This document shows, in pieces, positions 44,754-55,447 of a DNA stretch of 64,000 nucleotides. The DNA lies in the NCBI RefSeq assembly GCF_024609265.1, contig NZ_JANHMP010000001.1, positions 1,853,505 to 1,917,504 on the forward strand, given 5' to 3'. The DNA comes from Geothrix campi (GTDB lineage: Bacteria > Acidobacteriota > Holophagae > Holophagales > Holophagaceae). Each line of letters begins with the position of its first letter. Position 1 is the first letter of the stretch. The notes below the pieces were generated by a model. The model ran no database searches. It worked only from the letters and a program-made list of their open reading frames with translations, and had not been told where the DNA came from. The position numbers and the translations under genes are program-made.

Positions 44754-46202
44754 CTAGACGGCGGCGGGGACGGCGGCCAGGTCCTTCACCCAGGCGGGGA
44801 CGGTGCGGACGCCCTTGGGCGCCTGCAGGGCCTTCTGGTAGCGACGGAGCTCGCCTTCGTGGTTGACGATGAAATCGCTCTCTTCGGCGTAGTTGGTGAT
44901 GGGCAGCCAGGCCGTGGCGGCGCGACCCAGATCCGAGGGTTCCGCCTCGAACGCCAGACTGAAGGTCGCGGCCTTGAGGATCTGGCCCAGCAACTCCGTC
45001 TCCTTCGGGCTCGTGAAGGCGGCATCGTGGAGCACCACCACCGCCTTGACCTCGCCCTTCTGCATCTTGGCCAGCAGCTCCTCCAGGGCGCCAAAGCGGA
45101 AGCCCCGCTCCGTGAAGCCCCGGCGGTTCAGGATGCCGTCTTCGCTGGTCTGGTACTTGGGCAGCACCACGGGGATGGTCTTGTCGCCGCTGCCATAGCG
45201 CAGGTCCGGCGAGGTGGCCAGCTCGCCCAGGCGCTGGGCGGTGTCGCAGCCGAAGGTGCCCTGGCCGATGACGGCCACGGGACCGGCGGCCTGAAGGGAC
45301 TCGCGGATGGCATCCAGGGAAGCCGGTGCACCCTTCAGGGAAGGCGCAGGGACCTGGCCCGAGCGGTTGTAGTGCGAGTAGGCGTAGCGCTCCGCGTCGC
45401 TGATGAAGTGCGTGGTCTCCTTGCCCTCCAGGGGGCGGGGCCGGAAGCGGTGGATCTGGTTGCCCTCGTGGTCGATCCAGATGGGGTTGCCCAGGGCCGA
45501 GTGGCGGCTGATGGAAGGCGTGTTCTTGAGGTACCAGACGCGCTTGCGGAAGCGGAAGTCGCGACTGGTGAGGGCCCCCACGGGGCAGAGGTCCACCACG
45601 TTGCCGGCGTACGGGTTCTGGTCCATGGACTTGCCGGTGTACGTGGTGACTTCCAGGTGCGCGCCGCGCTGGGCCACGATGAGTTCGCTGCCGCCGCTGA
45701 TCTCGCGGGTGAAGCGCACGCAGCGGGTGCAGTGGATGCAGCGGTTCTTGTCGATGACGATCTTGGCGCCCAGGTCTTCGTAGCGGTAGCGCCGTTTCAC
45801 CTCGGCCATGCGGGAATCGCCGCTGCCGTACTGGTAGGAGTAATCCTGGAGCTTGCACTCGCCCGCCTGGTCGCAGATGGGGCAGTCCAGCGGGTGGTTC
45901 ATGAGAAGGAATTCCATCACGCCGGCCCGGGCATCAGCCACGGCGGGCGTGTTGGTGAAGACCTCCATCACCACGGCCTCGGGGTTGTCCTTGGGCGCAG
46001 GCGGAACGGTCGTCGTGCAGCTGGTGGCGAGCTTGGGCTGGCCCTTGATCTCCACGAGGCACATGCGGCAGGTGGCCACGGGCGTGAGCGCCGGGTGGTA
46101 GCAGTAGTGCGGGATGTCGATGCCCACGGTGCGGCAGGCATCCAGCACCAGGGTGCCGGGGTTCACGCTCAGTTCGACATCGTTGATCTTGATCGTCGGC
46201 AT
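44754..46202 (-). CDS. nuoG: NADH-quinone oxidoreductase subunit G-like iron-sulfur protein
   Basis: The protein has the NuoG electron-relay part: a 2Fe-2S site (Cys34, Cys45, Cys48, Cys62), a His-Cys3 4Fe-4S site (His103, Cys107, Cys110, Cys116), and a second 4Fe-4S set (CIHCTRC then DLCPVGAL). A reduced molybdopterin-type domain follows (KRVWYLKNTPSIS, WIDHEGNQIHRF). At 482 residues it is much shorter than the 700-900 of most NuoG proteins. The start at MPTIKIND is fixed by family fit. No other nuo genes are here; a GG-rich site GGAG precedes it. Confidence 0.88.
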   Translation of the reverse strand: MPTIKINDVELSVNPGTLVLDACRTVGIDIPHYCYHPALTPVATCRMCLVEIKGQPKLATSCTTTVPPAPKDNPEAVVMEVFTNTPAVADARAGVMEFLLMNHPLDCPICDQAGECKLQDYSYQYGSGDSRMAEVKRRYRYEDLGAKIVIDKNRCIHCTRCVRFTREISGGSELIVAQRGAHLEVTTYTGKSMDQNPYAGNVVDLCPVGALTSRDFRFRKRVWYLKNTPSISRHSALGNPIWIDHEGNQIHRFRPRPLEGKETTHFISDAERYAYSHYNRSGQVPAPSLKGAPASLDAIRESLQAAGPVAVIGQGTFGCDTAQRLGELATSPDLRYGSGDKTIPVVLPKYQTSEDGILNRRGFTERGFRFGALEELLAKMQKGEVKAVVVLHDAAFTSPKETELLGQILKAATFSLAFEAEPSDLGRAATAWLPITNYAEESDFIVNHEGELRRYQKALQAPKGVRTVPAWVKDLAAVPAAV

Positions 46203-46485
46203 GGGCCCACTCCAGGCTTTCCAGGATGGGGCTTGGGGCGCTGGAGGTAAAGGTGGACGCCTCAGCCCCTTCCGCTGGCTCGAGCCCCGCGGGAAACCCC
46301 GAAGTCCAGGGAATCCGCCAGATCCGGCGAGTCCCGGCCCCCTGTGGCGGGGATCACATTCGAGACGGCGACGGGCTTTCATGAACCTGCCCATCGCCAC
46401 GGGCCCGCGCCGAAGCCGGATCCGGACATCCAGCCCTTCCGAAAGGCTCTACAGCATGGGAAAATCAAGGGTTCAGGGGGCGGAC

Positions 46486-48030
46486 ATGCCGACGGCATTG
46501 ATCTCGGTGTACGACAAAACGGGGCTCATGCCCCTGGCCAAGGGTCTGCTGGCCCAGGGCTGGCGGCTGCTGGCCACGGGTGGAACCCTGCGTGCCCTGC
46601 AGGAGGCGAAGCTGGAGGCCCAGGAAGTGGCGGCCTATACGGGCGCCCCCGAGTGCTTCGACGGCCGGGTGAAGACCCTGCACCCCCGCATCCACGGCGG
46701 CCTCCTCTACCGGCGCGACCTGCCGGAACACGTGAAAGACGCCAAGACCCAGGGCATCGAGCCCATCGATCTGGTGGTGATCAACCTCTATCCCTTCGAG
46801 GCCACCATCGCCCGGGAAGGCGTCACCGCCGCCGAAGCCATCGAGCAGATCGATATCGGCGGCCCCAGCATGATCCGCAGCGCCTCCAAGAACCATGCGT
46901 CGGTCACGGTGCTGACCAGTCCCGATCAGTACGGCCCCTTCCTCGACAAGCTCAAGGCCGGCTCCTGGGGCCTGGAGGATCGTCGACGCTGCGCCCTGGA
47001 GGCCTTCCGGCGCACCGCCGCCTACGATGCCGCCATTTCCGGTTGGATGGAACGGGAGCTGGCTCCGGGCAAGTCCGCCGAGCTGCCCCACCACCTCTGC
47101 CTGAACCTGGTTCAGAAACAGGGGCTGAGATACGGCGAGAACCCCCACCAGGCCGCCGCCTTCTTCGTCGAACCCGGCCGCAAGGTGGAGGGCATGGCCG
47201 CCTGCCACCAGCATCAGGGCAAAGAGCTCAGCTTCAACAACCTGCTGGATGCCGATGCCTGCGCCCGTATGGTCTGGCAGTTCCCGGCCCCGGCCTGCGT
47301 CATCGTCAAGCACAACAACCCCTGCGGTGTGGGGCAGGGCCCCCATGCGCTGGAGGCCTTCATGCGCGCCCAGGCCGGCGATCCGGTCAGCGCCTTCGGT
47401 GGCATCGTGGCCTTCAACCGGCCCGTGGGCGTGGAGGTGGCCCGCGTGATGGCCCAGAACTTCTGGGAGGTGATCCTGGCCCCCGCCTTCACCGGCGAGG
47501 CCCTGGAGGTCTTCGCGGCCAAGAAGCAACTGCGCATCCTCCAGACCCCGGACCACTGGCCCCAGAGCGCCGAGGGCCTGGACGCCCGCTCCATCGGGGG
47601 CGGCTACCTGGTGCAGCGGGCGGACGACGGCTTCGTTCCGTTCGAGGATTGGGAGGTGAAGGCCACCGGCCCCGGCGCCAAGCCCCGCGCCGAGGATCTG
47701 ATGCTGGCGCAGCGGGTGGCCAAGGCCGTCAAGTCCAACGCCATTGTGCTGGTGAAGGACGGCGCCACGGTGGGCATCGGCGCCGGCCAGATGAGTCGCG
47801 TGGATTCCGTGGAGATCGCCTGCCGCAAGGCCGGAACCCGGGCCCGCGGTTCCGTGCTGGGCAGTGATGCGTTCTTCCCCTTCGCCGACGGCCTCGAACT
47901 GGCCGCCAGCCACGGCGTGACCGCCTTCGTGGAACCCGGCGGCAGCCTCCGCGACAACGAAGTCATCGCCGCCGCCCAGAAACTCGGTGTCTGGCTCTTC
48001 TTCACGGGTATGAGACACTTCAGGCACTAA
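46486..48030 (+). CDS. purH: Bifunctional AICAR transformylase/IMP cyclohydrolase
   Basis: PurH makes the last two steps to IMP. The 514 residues start MPTALISVYDKTGLMPLAKG, with the cyclohydrolase part (LLATGGTLRAL, GRVKTLHPRIHGGLL, IDIGGPSMIRSA) and the transformylase part (RYGENPHQAAAFF, KHNNPCGVG, DPVSAFGGIVAFN, GIGAGQMSRVDS, DAFFPFADGLE). AGGGGGC precedes the chosen ATG; a Met 30 nt earlier is less likely. It is divergent from nuoG with 283 bp between, in which I see no other gene. Confidence 0.97.
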   Translation: MPTALISVYDKTGLMPLAKGLLAQGWRLLATGGTLRALQEAKLEAQEVAAYTGAPECFDGRVKTLHPRIHGGLLYRRDLPEHVKDAKTQGIEPIDLVVINLYPFEATIAREGVTAAEAIEQIDIGGPSMIRSASKNHASVTVLTSPDQYGPFLDKLKAGSWGLEDRRRCALEAFRRTAAYDAAISGWMERELAPGKSAELPHHLCLNLVQKQGLRYGENPHQAAAFFVEPGRKVEGMAACHQHQGKELSFNNLLDADACARMVWQFPAPACVIVKHNNPCGVGQGPHALEAFMRAQAGDPVSAFGGIVAFNRPVGVEVARVMAQNFWEVILAPAFTGEALEVFAAKKQLRILQTPDHWPQSAEGLDARSIGGGYLVQRADDGFVPFEDWEVKATGPGAKPRAEDLMLAQRVAKAVKSNAIVLVKDGATVGIGAGQMSRVDSVEIACRKAGTRARGSVLGSDAFFPFADGLELAASHGVTAFVEPGGSLRDNEVIAAAQKLGVWLFFTGMRHFRH

Positions 48031-48037
48031 CTGATTC

Positions 48038-48101
48038 ACCACCAAGACACCAAGACACCAAGAACTGCTTGGTTTTCTTGGTGTCTTGGTGCCTTGGTGG
48101 T
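48038..48101. repeat. Long imperfect palindrome of CACCAAGA units
   Basis: A 27-nt arm (48038-48064) built from ACCAAGACACC units is followed by a 10-nt loop and a complementary 27-nt arm (48075-48101) with one G-U type mismatch. On each strand the arm holds three tandem CACCAAG-like units. The family of such repeats is common in intergenic DNA of many soil and water bacteria, as I recall. It lies between purH and alaS and could end purH transcription. Confidence 0.8.
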
Positions 48102-48126
48102 CCGCATTTTCTTTTCAGGTATCCCT

Positions 48127-50748
<2,622 letters not shown>

Positions 50749-50823
50749 ATCAGTTCAGGGATCATCTTCCGCCGATGGTTTCCGACAAGATGGTGGGTGA
50801 ACCTCCCTGGAGACGCCTGCCCC

Positions 50824-53160
50824 ATGCTTCCCATCCGCCGGCTGCTGTTGCGGGATCTCCTGATCCTCATGGCCGGGCTCTCGGCGCTGCTCCTCGGTCT
50901 GTCCTGGTGGGGTCAGCAGCAGGCCCTGCAACGCCAGGCGGGAGCCCGGGCCCAGACCGCGCTGCGACACCTCGACGAAGCGCTCCGGATCGATCTCGAG
51001 GCTTCCCAATCCCTGGGTGGTGTCATTCGCGACTGGTGGCTGGAGGGAGTCCTGGATCCCACCCAGCCCGAGCAGGCCACCCGCCTGATCATGCCCCTGC
51101 TGATCGCCCAGCACAGCATCACCAGCCTCAACCTAGCCCAGGCCGATGGCCGCTCCCTCCTCTTCCTGCAGTCCGGGGGGGCCTGGTCCCTGCGGGAGCT
51201 GGAGAAGGCCGGTCCTGAGGCCCGGATCCGCTGGCTGCATCTGGATTCGAACGGACAGGCCCTGTCCTACGAACCCTGGGCGCCCATGGCCTATGATCCC
51301 CGCGCCCGGCCCTGGTATGCGACCGGCGCCGCCGCCACGGCCCCGATCTGGACCGAGCCCTACGCGTTCTACACCACCCATGATCCCGGCATCACCTACA
51401 CGGTGCCCATCCGCGATGCTTCAGGCCTCCGGGGGGTGGCGGCCCTGGATTTCATGCTGGATGACCTCACCAGTCGAGTCTGGTCCGCCCAACCCACGCC
51501 CGGAAGCCAATCCCTCGTGGTGGATGCCCGAGGACGGGCCCTCATCCTTCCGCGGGATCCGGCTTTCGAAACCCCCGAAGGCCGCCGTCAGGCCTTCCTG
51601 AAACCCCTGGAGGCCCGGTTCCTGAGCCCAGAGACCAGCCGACTCGGCGATGACGCGCGGGGGGGCCTTCCGCGTCGAGTCACCTCGCAGGGCAAGGCGG
51701 CCATGGGGCTGTCCCGGACCTTCGAGGGGCTTCCGGGCCTGCACTGGCACATGATCCTCAGCATTCCGGAGGCGGACCTGCTCGGGCCGGTCAGGTTCCG
51801 GGTGGCGAGCATGCTGGGGCTGGCCCTGCTCGGACTCGGTCTGGCGGCCTGGCGCATCCAGCGCATCGCCAGACGGGTGGCGGAGCCCATCACCGCCCTC
51901 GGGGCTCTCGCCGAGACCCTCGGGCAGGGTACGGCTGCCCCAGCCATCCACTCGGACATCCAGGAGATCCGGAGTCTGGAGCGGGTCCTGCTCCAGGCGG
52001 ATGAGAGCCTTTCAGACCGGGCCCGCCTGCAGAGCCAGCTGGAGCACAGTCAGCGCATGGAGACCGTGGGGACCCTGGCGGGGGGCATCGCCCATGACGT
52101 CAACAACCAGCTGGCCGCGATCCTGGGCCAGCTCCACCTCAGCCGGGAACTGCTGCCCGAGGGGCATCCCGTCTTGAGCCGGATCCTCCGCGCCGAGGAG
52201 GCCACCAGGCGCTGCGCCCAGACCACCAAGGCCCTGCTCTCCTTCAGTCACCAGTCGCGGCCCGAACTCAAGCCTCTCGATCTGAACGCGCTCGTCACCG
52301 AGACGGCCAATATCCTGGACCGCCTGCTCGGGGGCCTCATCCGTCTCCGTCTATCTCTGCAACCGGACCTCCCGCGGGTTTCCGGCGATTCGGTGCAGCT
52401 GGAGCAGGTCCTCATGAACCTGGCCGTGAATGCCCGGGACGCCATGCCGAGCGGGGGCAGCCTCAGCCTCCGCACCTTCCGGGATGCGGACGGCCAGGTC
52501 TGCCTGGAAGTCCAGGACACGGGTACTGGCATCCCCGAAAACCTCCTGCCGCACATCTTCGAACCCTTTGTCACCACCAAGGACTTCGCGAAGGGCACGG
52601 GGCTGGGGCTGGCCATGGTGTTCGGCATCGTGAAGGCACACCAGGGACAGGTCCGCGCGGAGAATCGGCTGGGCGGCGGAGCCCGGTTCCTCGTGAGCCT
52701 CCCGCCTGCCCGCCCGGAAGAACCGCTGGAGACTCCGCTCCAGGCTGATGCTTCCAATGAGGAAAGCATCCTCGCCGGGCGGCGGATTCTCCTGGCGGAA
52801 GATGAGGCCCTGTTGCGCGACATGCTCGCGGACGCCCTGACCCTCGCGCGGGCCCAGGTCACGGCCGCGTCCGACGGAGACGTGGCCTGGCGGGCCTGGC
52901 AGACGGGCACTTTCGATCTGGTGTTGAGCGACCATCGCATGCCCGACTGCACGGGGCTCGAGCTGCTGGAGCGGATCCGCACCTCGGGCTCGGAGGTGCC
53001 TTTCATCCTGGTGAGCGGTCAGGGACTGGAGGGCATGGAGGCGACCCTGGCCAAGGTGCCCCGGGTGCGGCTCCTGCCCAAGCCCTTCGAACTGTCCCGG
53101 CTCCTCGCCCTCATGGCTGAGATGCTGGGTGAGCAGAAAGATCCTGGCCCAAGGCCTTGA
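50824..53160 (+). CDS. Hybrid histidine kinase with cache sensor and receiver
   Basis: The 778-residue protein has a first helix at about 8-28 and a double-cache-like periplasmic domain (MAYDPRARPWYATG, YTVPIRDASGLRGVAALDFML). A second helix lies at about 320-340, followed by a HAMP-like part. The kinase has GGIAHDVNNQLAAIL (His424), NLAVNARDAM, DTGTGIPENLLPHIFEPF and GTGLGLAMVFGI. A C-terminal receiver has phosphoacceptor Asp703 in LVLSDHRMPDC and LLPKPFEL. Such cache sensors often bind small organic acids or amino acids. A GTG at 50797 is a possible earlier start. It converges with the cytochrome operon. Confidence 0.9.
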   Translation: MLPIRRLLLRDLLILMAGLSALLLGLSWWGQQQALQRQAGARAQTALRHLDEALRIDLEASQSLGGVIRDWWLEGVLDPTQPEQATRLIMPLLIAQHSITSLNLAQADGRSLLFLQSGGAWSLRELEKAGPEARIRWLHLDSNGQALSYEPWAPMAYDPRARPWYATGAAATAPIWTEPYAFYTTHDPGITYTVPIRDASGLRGVAALDFMLDDLTSRVWSAQPTPGSQSLVVDARGRALILPRDPAFETPEGRRQAFLKPLEARFLSPETSRLGDDARGGLPRRVTSQGKAAMGLSRTFEGLPGLHWHMILSIPEADLLGPVRFRVASMLGLALLGLGLAAWRIQRIARRVAEPITALGALAETLGQGTAAPAIHSDIQEIRSLERVLLQADESLSDRARLQSQLEHSQRMETVGTLAGGIAHDVNNQLAAILGQLHLSRELLPEGHPVLSRILRAEEATRRCAQTTKALLSFSHQSRPELKPLDLNALVTETANILDRLLGGLIRLRLSLQPDLPRVSGDSVQLEQVLMNLAVNARDAMPSGGSLSLRTFRDADGQVCLEVQDTGTGIPENLLPHIFEPFVTTKDFAKGTGLGLAMVFGIVKAHQGQVRAENRLGGGARFLVSLPPARPEEPLETPLQADASNEESILAGRRILLAEDEALLRDMLADALTLARAQVTAASDGDVAWRAWQTGTFDLVLSDHRMPDCTGLELLERIRTSGSEVPFILVSGQGLEGMEATLAKVPRVRLLPKPFELSRLLALMAEMLGEQKDPGPRP

Positions 53161-53189
53161 GATAGAGCCGCGAGGAGCCCTATCTCAAG
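53156..53189. terminator. Hairpin joining two converging stop codons
   Basis: A 10-bp stem (CTTGAGATAG and its complement, 14-nt loop) includes the stop codons of both the hybrid kinase and the P460-like gene. It can end both transcripts, though no U-tract is present. Confidence 0.55.
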
Positions 53190-54156
53190 GTCTGCCGACC
53201 TTCTCGTGGCAGCCCGTGCAGGTCGCCAAGTGGGGATCGGGGCTCCGCCAGTAGGCACTGTCCTGGCCTCCGACCTCCCCACGTTGGGCCTCGGGCACGC
53301 GGGGCCAGTAGAAGACGAAGGCCTGGCTGCCGTCGGCCTTCACCTCTTTCATGTAGAGAGGGCCCGGTTCATGGCTCGGCCGGCCCTTGTCATCCTCGAA
53401 GGTGGAGAGCACGGCGTAGGCGCCCGGCGGAAGCGGCCTGCCCGCCTGGTAGGCATCGGCCCCCGAGGCCGTGACCCAGATGCGTTGCCAGCGGTTCCCA
53501 TGGGCCCTGCTCTGCACCGGCACCCGGGTGATGGGCTCCAGGCTTGCGTAGTCCAGGGCCCGGATGGGCAGGTCAGCCTCGACATCCGCCCGTTTGGCGG
53601 CGTCCGCCTCCGCGGCGGCCCGGTTGGTCTCCTCGTTACCGAAGACCATGATGCCACCCAGCTTTCCGCTGAGGCCCCAGCACCCCAGCCAGAGGATGGC
53701 CACCAGGAGGGGGCCCGCGCCCACTCCTCGCTCCCAGAACCGGCGCCCCCCATGCCTTCGGCGCCGGGTGCCTTCGGGGGCATCCATCTGGCGCCAGGAG
53801 CGCCACAGGAGCCAGACGCAGAACCCGCCGATGACAAAGCCGCTGAGCGCCGCCAGCTCGTGGACTTGCAGGATCCGCTGCAGCACCTGCTTCTCGGTGG
53901 CCACCACTGGAAGGTACGCCTTGGGTGGGATGAGGGCGATCTGACGCCCCCACAGCAGGCCGCTGGCCAGGGCCACGGTGCTCCCCAGCCACCCCACGAG
54001 GGCCAGGAAGAACGAGGTCCCCGTCCAGAGGCGGACATGCCTGGGATGGAAGGAGGCGAGCATCGCCAGGGGCAGCACGGCGACCAGGCCGAGGGGGATG
54101 TGGACGAAGGCCGGGTGTTCGCGGGCGATGAATTCAAGGAGGGGTGCGGTGGTCAC
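53185..54156 (-). CDS. Membrane protein with C-terminal cytochrome P460-like haem domain
   Basis: The 323-residue protein has four N-terminal helices (about residues 16-36, 45-70, 92-120, 146-172), with His14, His19 and a VHELAALSGF histidine that suggest a DUF2231-like haem b or quinone-facing membrane part. A periplasmic domain follows, with GAYAVLSTFEDDKGRPSHEP, GPLYMKEVK and a haem site CTGCH (Cys313 to His317) close to the C-terminus. Its layout matches the cytochrome P460 family. The start is GTG. It is the last gene of the cytochrome operon, 12 bp after the barrel gene. Confidence 0.8.
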   Translation of the reverse strand: MTTAPLLEFIAREHPAFVHIPLGLVAVLPLAMLASFHPRHVRLWTGTSFFLALVGWLGSTVALASGLLWGRQIALIPPKAYLPVVATEKQVLQRILQVHELAALSGFVIGGFCVWLLWRSWRQMDAPEGTRRRRHGGRRFWERGVGAGPLLVAILWLGCWGLSGKLGGIMVFGNEETNRAAAEADAAKRADVEADLPIRALDYASLEPITRVPVQSRAHGNRWQRIWVTASGADAYQAGRPLPPGAYAVLSTFEDDKGRPSHEPGPLYMKEVKADGSQAFVFYWPRVPEAQRGEVGGQDSAYWRSPDPHLATCTGCHEKVGRP

Positions 54157-54168
54157 GGGTGGGCGGCC

Positions 54169-55038
54169 TCAGAACACGCGGGTGACGTTGAAGCCGAGCG
54201 ACCACTGGGAGGAGGGGCGGGGTCCGCCGCCATAGTCCCCGCTCAGGACCTGGTTCGCCGTGGTACCCGGGACGTTGGTGCCGACGACCGTGAAGCGGTG
54301 TTTGAAGGTCTTGTAGGACACCCCGGCCGAAAACCCCTGATGGTAGGTGGTCCCGTCCGTCACGCCCCCCGGCGCGGCCTTGGAGAATTTGGAGGGTCGC
54401 GGGTAGTACTCGCTCACGAAGGAGAACTTCTCCGTGAAGCTGATGCGCAGCCCCAGGCCGACGTTGAACACGCCGCCCGTGTTGGGGGAGGTGTTGGGTT
54501 GGGCCCCGGGCGGCACCGCCAAGATCGTATCGGTGGTGGTGGTCTTCGTGATGTAGGCCGGCACCACCGAGAAGATGACGTCATCCGTGATGAAGATTTC
54601 CGTAGGGACCTGGAAGACCGCGCCGGTGACGCCCACCTTCCCGATGACCGTCGTGGTCGCTGTCACCACCTCATCGAAGCGCTCCGCCCGGATGGCCATG
54701 CGCACGCGATCCAGGTCCAGGACCTGCTGCTGCAGGCCGAAGGTGAAGGTCTTGTTGTCTGCCGTGCGGTAGATGAAGGCGTTCAGGCCCGGAACCGGCT
54801 TGATCCCGAACATCAACCCGAGCCCGGCGTAGGTGTAGCCGTCCAGGCCGTAGACGTCCTTGCCATGGTCTTTCACGGGCGTGACAAAGCGATGGGTGAA
54901 GGCAAGGCCGATGTCCCAATACTGCATCCGCTCGGCCGTGGGGAGGTTCACGACCAGGGGATACTCGGAGGATTCGGCCCGGAGCGCCCCCCCAGCCAGG
55001 AGGGCGCAAACGAGGGTGGAGCTGGTCTTCCGTGGCAT
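54169..55038 (-). CDS. DUF5777-like outer-membrane beta-barrel protein
   Basis: The 289-residue product has a signal peptide (MPRKTSSTLVCALLAGGALRA), then YPLVVNLPTAERMQYWDIGL and FTHRFVTP, which match the start of the DUF5777 barrel family as I recall it. Alternating strands run through the rest (LNAFIYRTADNKTFTFGLQQ, FNVGLGLRISFTEKFSFVSE) and the chain ends with Phe (WSLGFNVTRVF), the usual outer-membrane insertion signal. It lies between two cytochrome genes in one operon. A role as porin or partner for the cytochromes is inference. Confidence 0.82.
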   Translation of the reverse strand: MPRKTSSTLVCALLAGGALRAESSEYPLVVNLPTAERMQYWDIGLAFTHRFVTPVKDHGKDVYGLDGYTYAGLGLMFGIKPVPGLNAFIYRTADNKTFTFGLQQQVLDLDRVRMAIRAERFDEVVTATTTVIGKVGVTGAVFQVPTEIFITDDVIFSVVPAYITKTTTTDTILAVPPGAQPNTSPNTGGVFNVGLGLRISFTEKFSFVSEYYPRPSKFSKAAPGGVTDGTTYHQGFSAGVSYKTFKHRFTVVGTNVPGTTANQVLSGDYGGGPRPSSQWSLGFNVTRVF

Positions 55039-55051
55039 CGGACCTCCCGGA

Positions 55052-55405
55052 TCAACGCTTGGCCGCGAACTTGCGGACGATCTCGGTGAGCATCTTCTGG
55101 GCGTCGGCCTCGGTCATCTTGTCCTTGAAGGCCGGCATCTTGTCCTTGCCCTGCATCGTGACCTTCACCCAGTCGCTGTCCTTCTTCTTGTTGGCCTTGC
55201 GGCTGTCCGTGAAGTCGAAGCCCGCGTCGGGGAGCGGTTTGCCGTTGTTGTCCCGGCCGTTGCCATTGACGCCATGGCAGCGGGCGCAGGCGTCCATCCA
55301 GTACTTCTGGAGATCACCCTGGAACTTGGGAAGGTCCTTGGCGGGATCTCCGGCGCTGAGGGTGGCGCCGACGAGCAGCAGGGCGGGAAGGGTGAAGCGA
55401 CGCAT
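55052..55405 (-). CDS. Monohaem c-type cytochrome, periplasmic
   Basis: The 117-residue protein has a signal peptide (MRRFTLPALLLVGATLSAG), one haem site CARCH at residues 40-44 and a distal ligand Met90 in DKMPAF. This is the class I cytochrome c layout. The rest is Lys-rich, which would suit docking to acidic partners. GGAGG precedes the ATG, and the gene is 42 bp after the multihaem gene and 13 bp before the barrel gene, so it is in the same operon. It is a good candidate for a soluble shuttle. Confidence 0.92.
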   Translation of the reverse strand: MRRFTLPALLLVGATLSAGDPAKDLPKFQGDLQKYWMDACARCHGVNGNGRDNNGKPLPDAGFDFTDSRKANKKKDSDWVKVTMQGKDKMPAFKDKMTEADAQKMLTEIVRKFAAKR

Positions 55406-55447
55406 GAAACCTCCTGTGGGGGTGATGGTGGCCGTCGGATGGAACCG

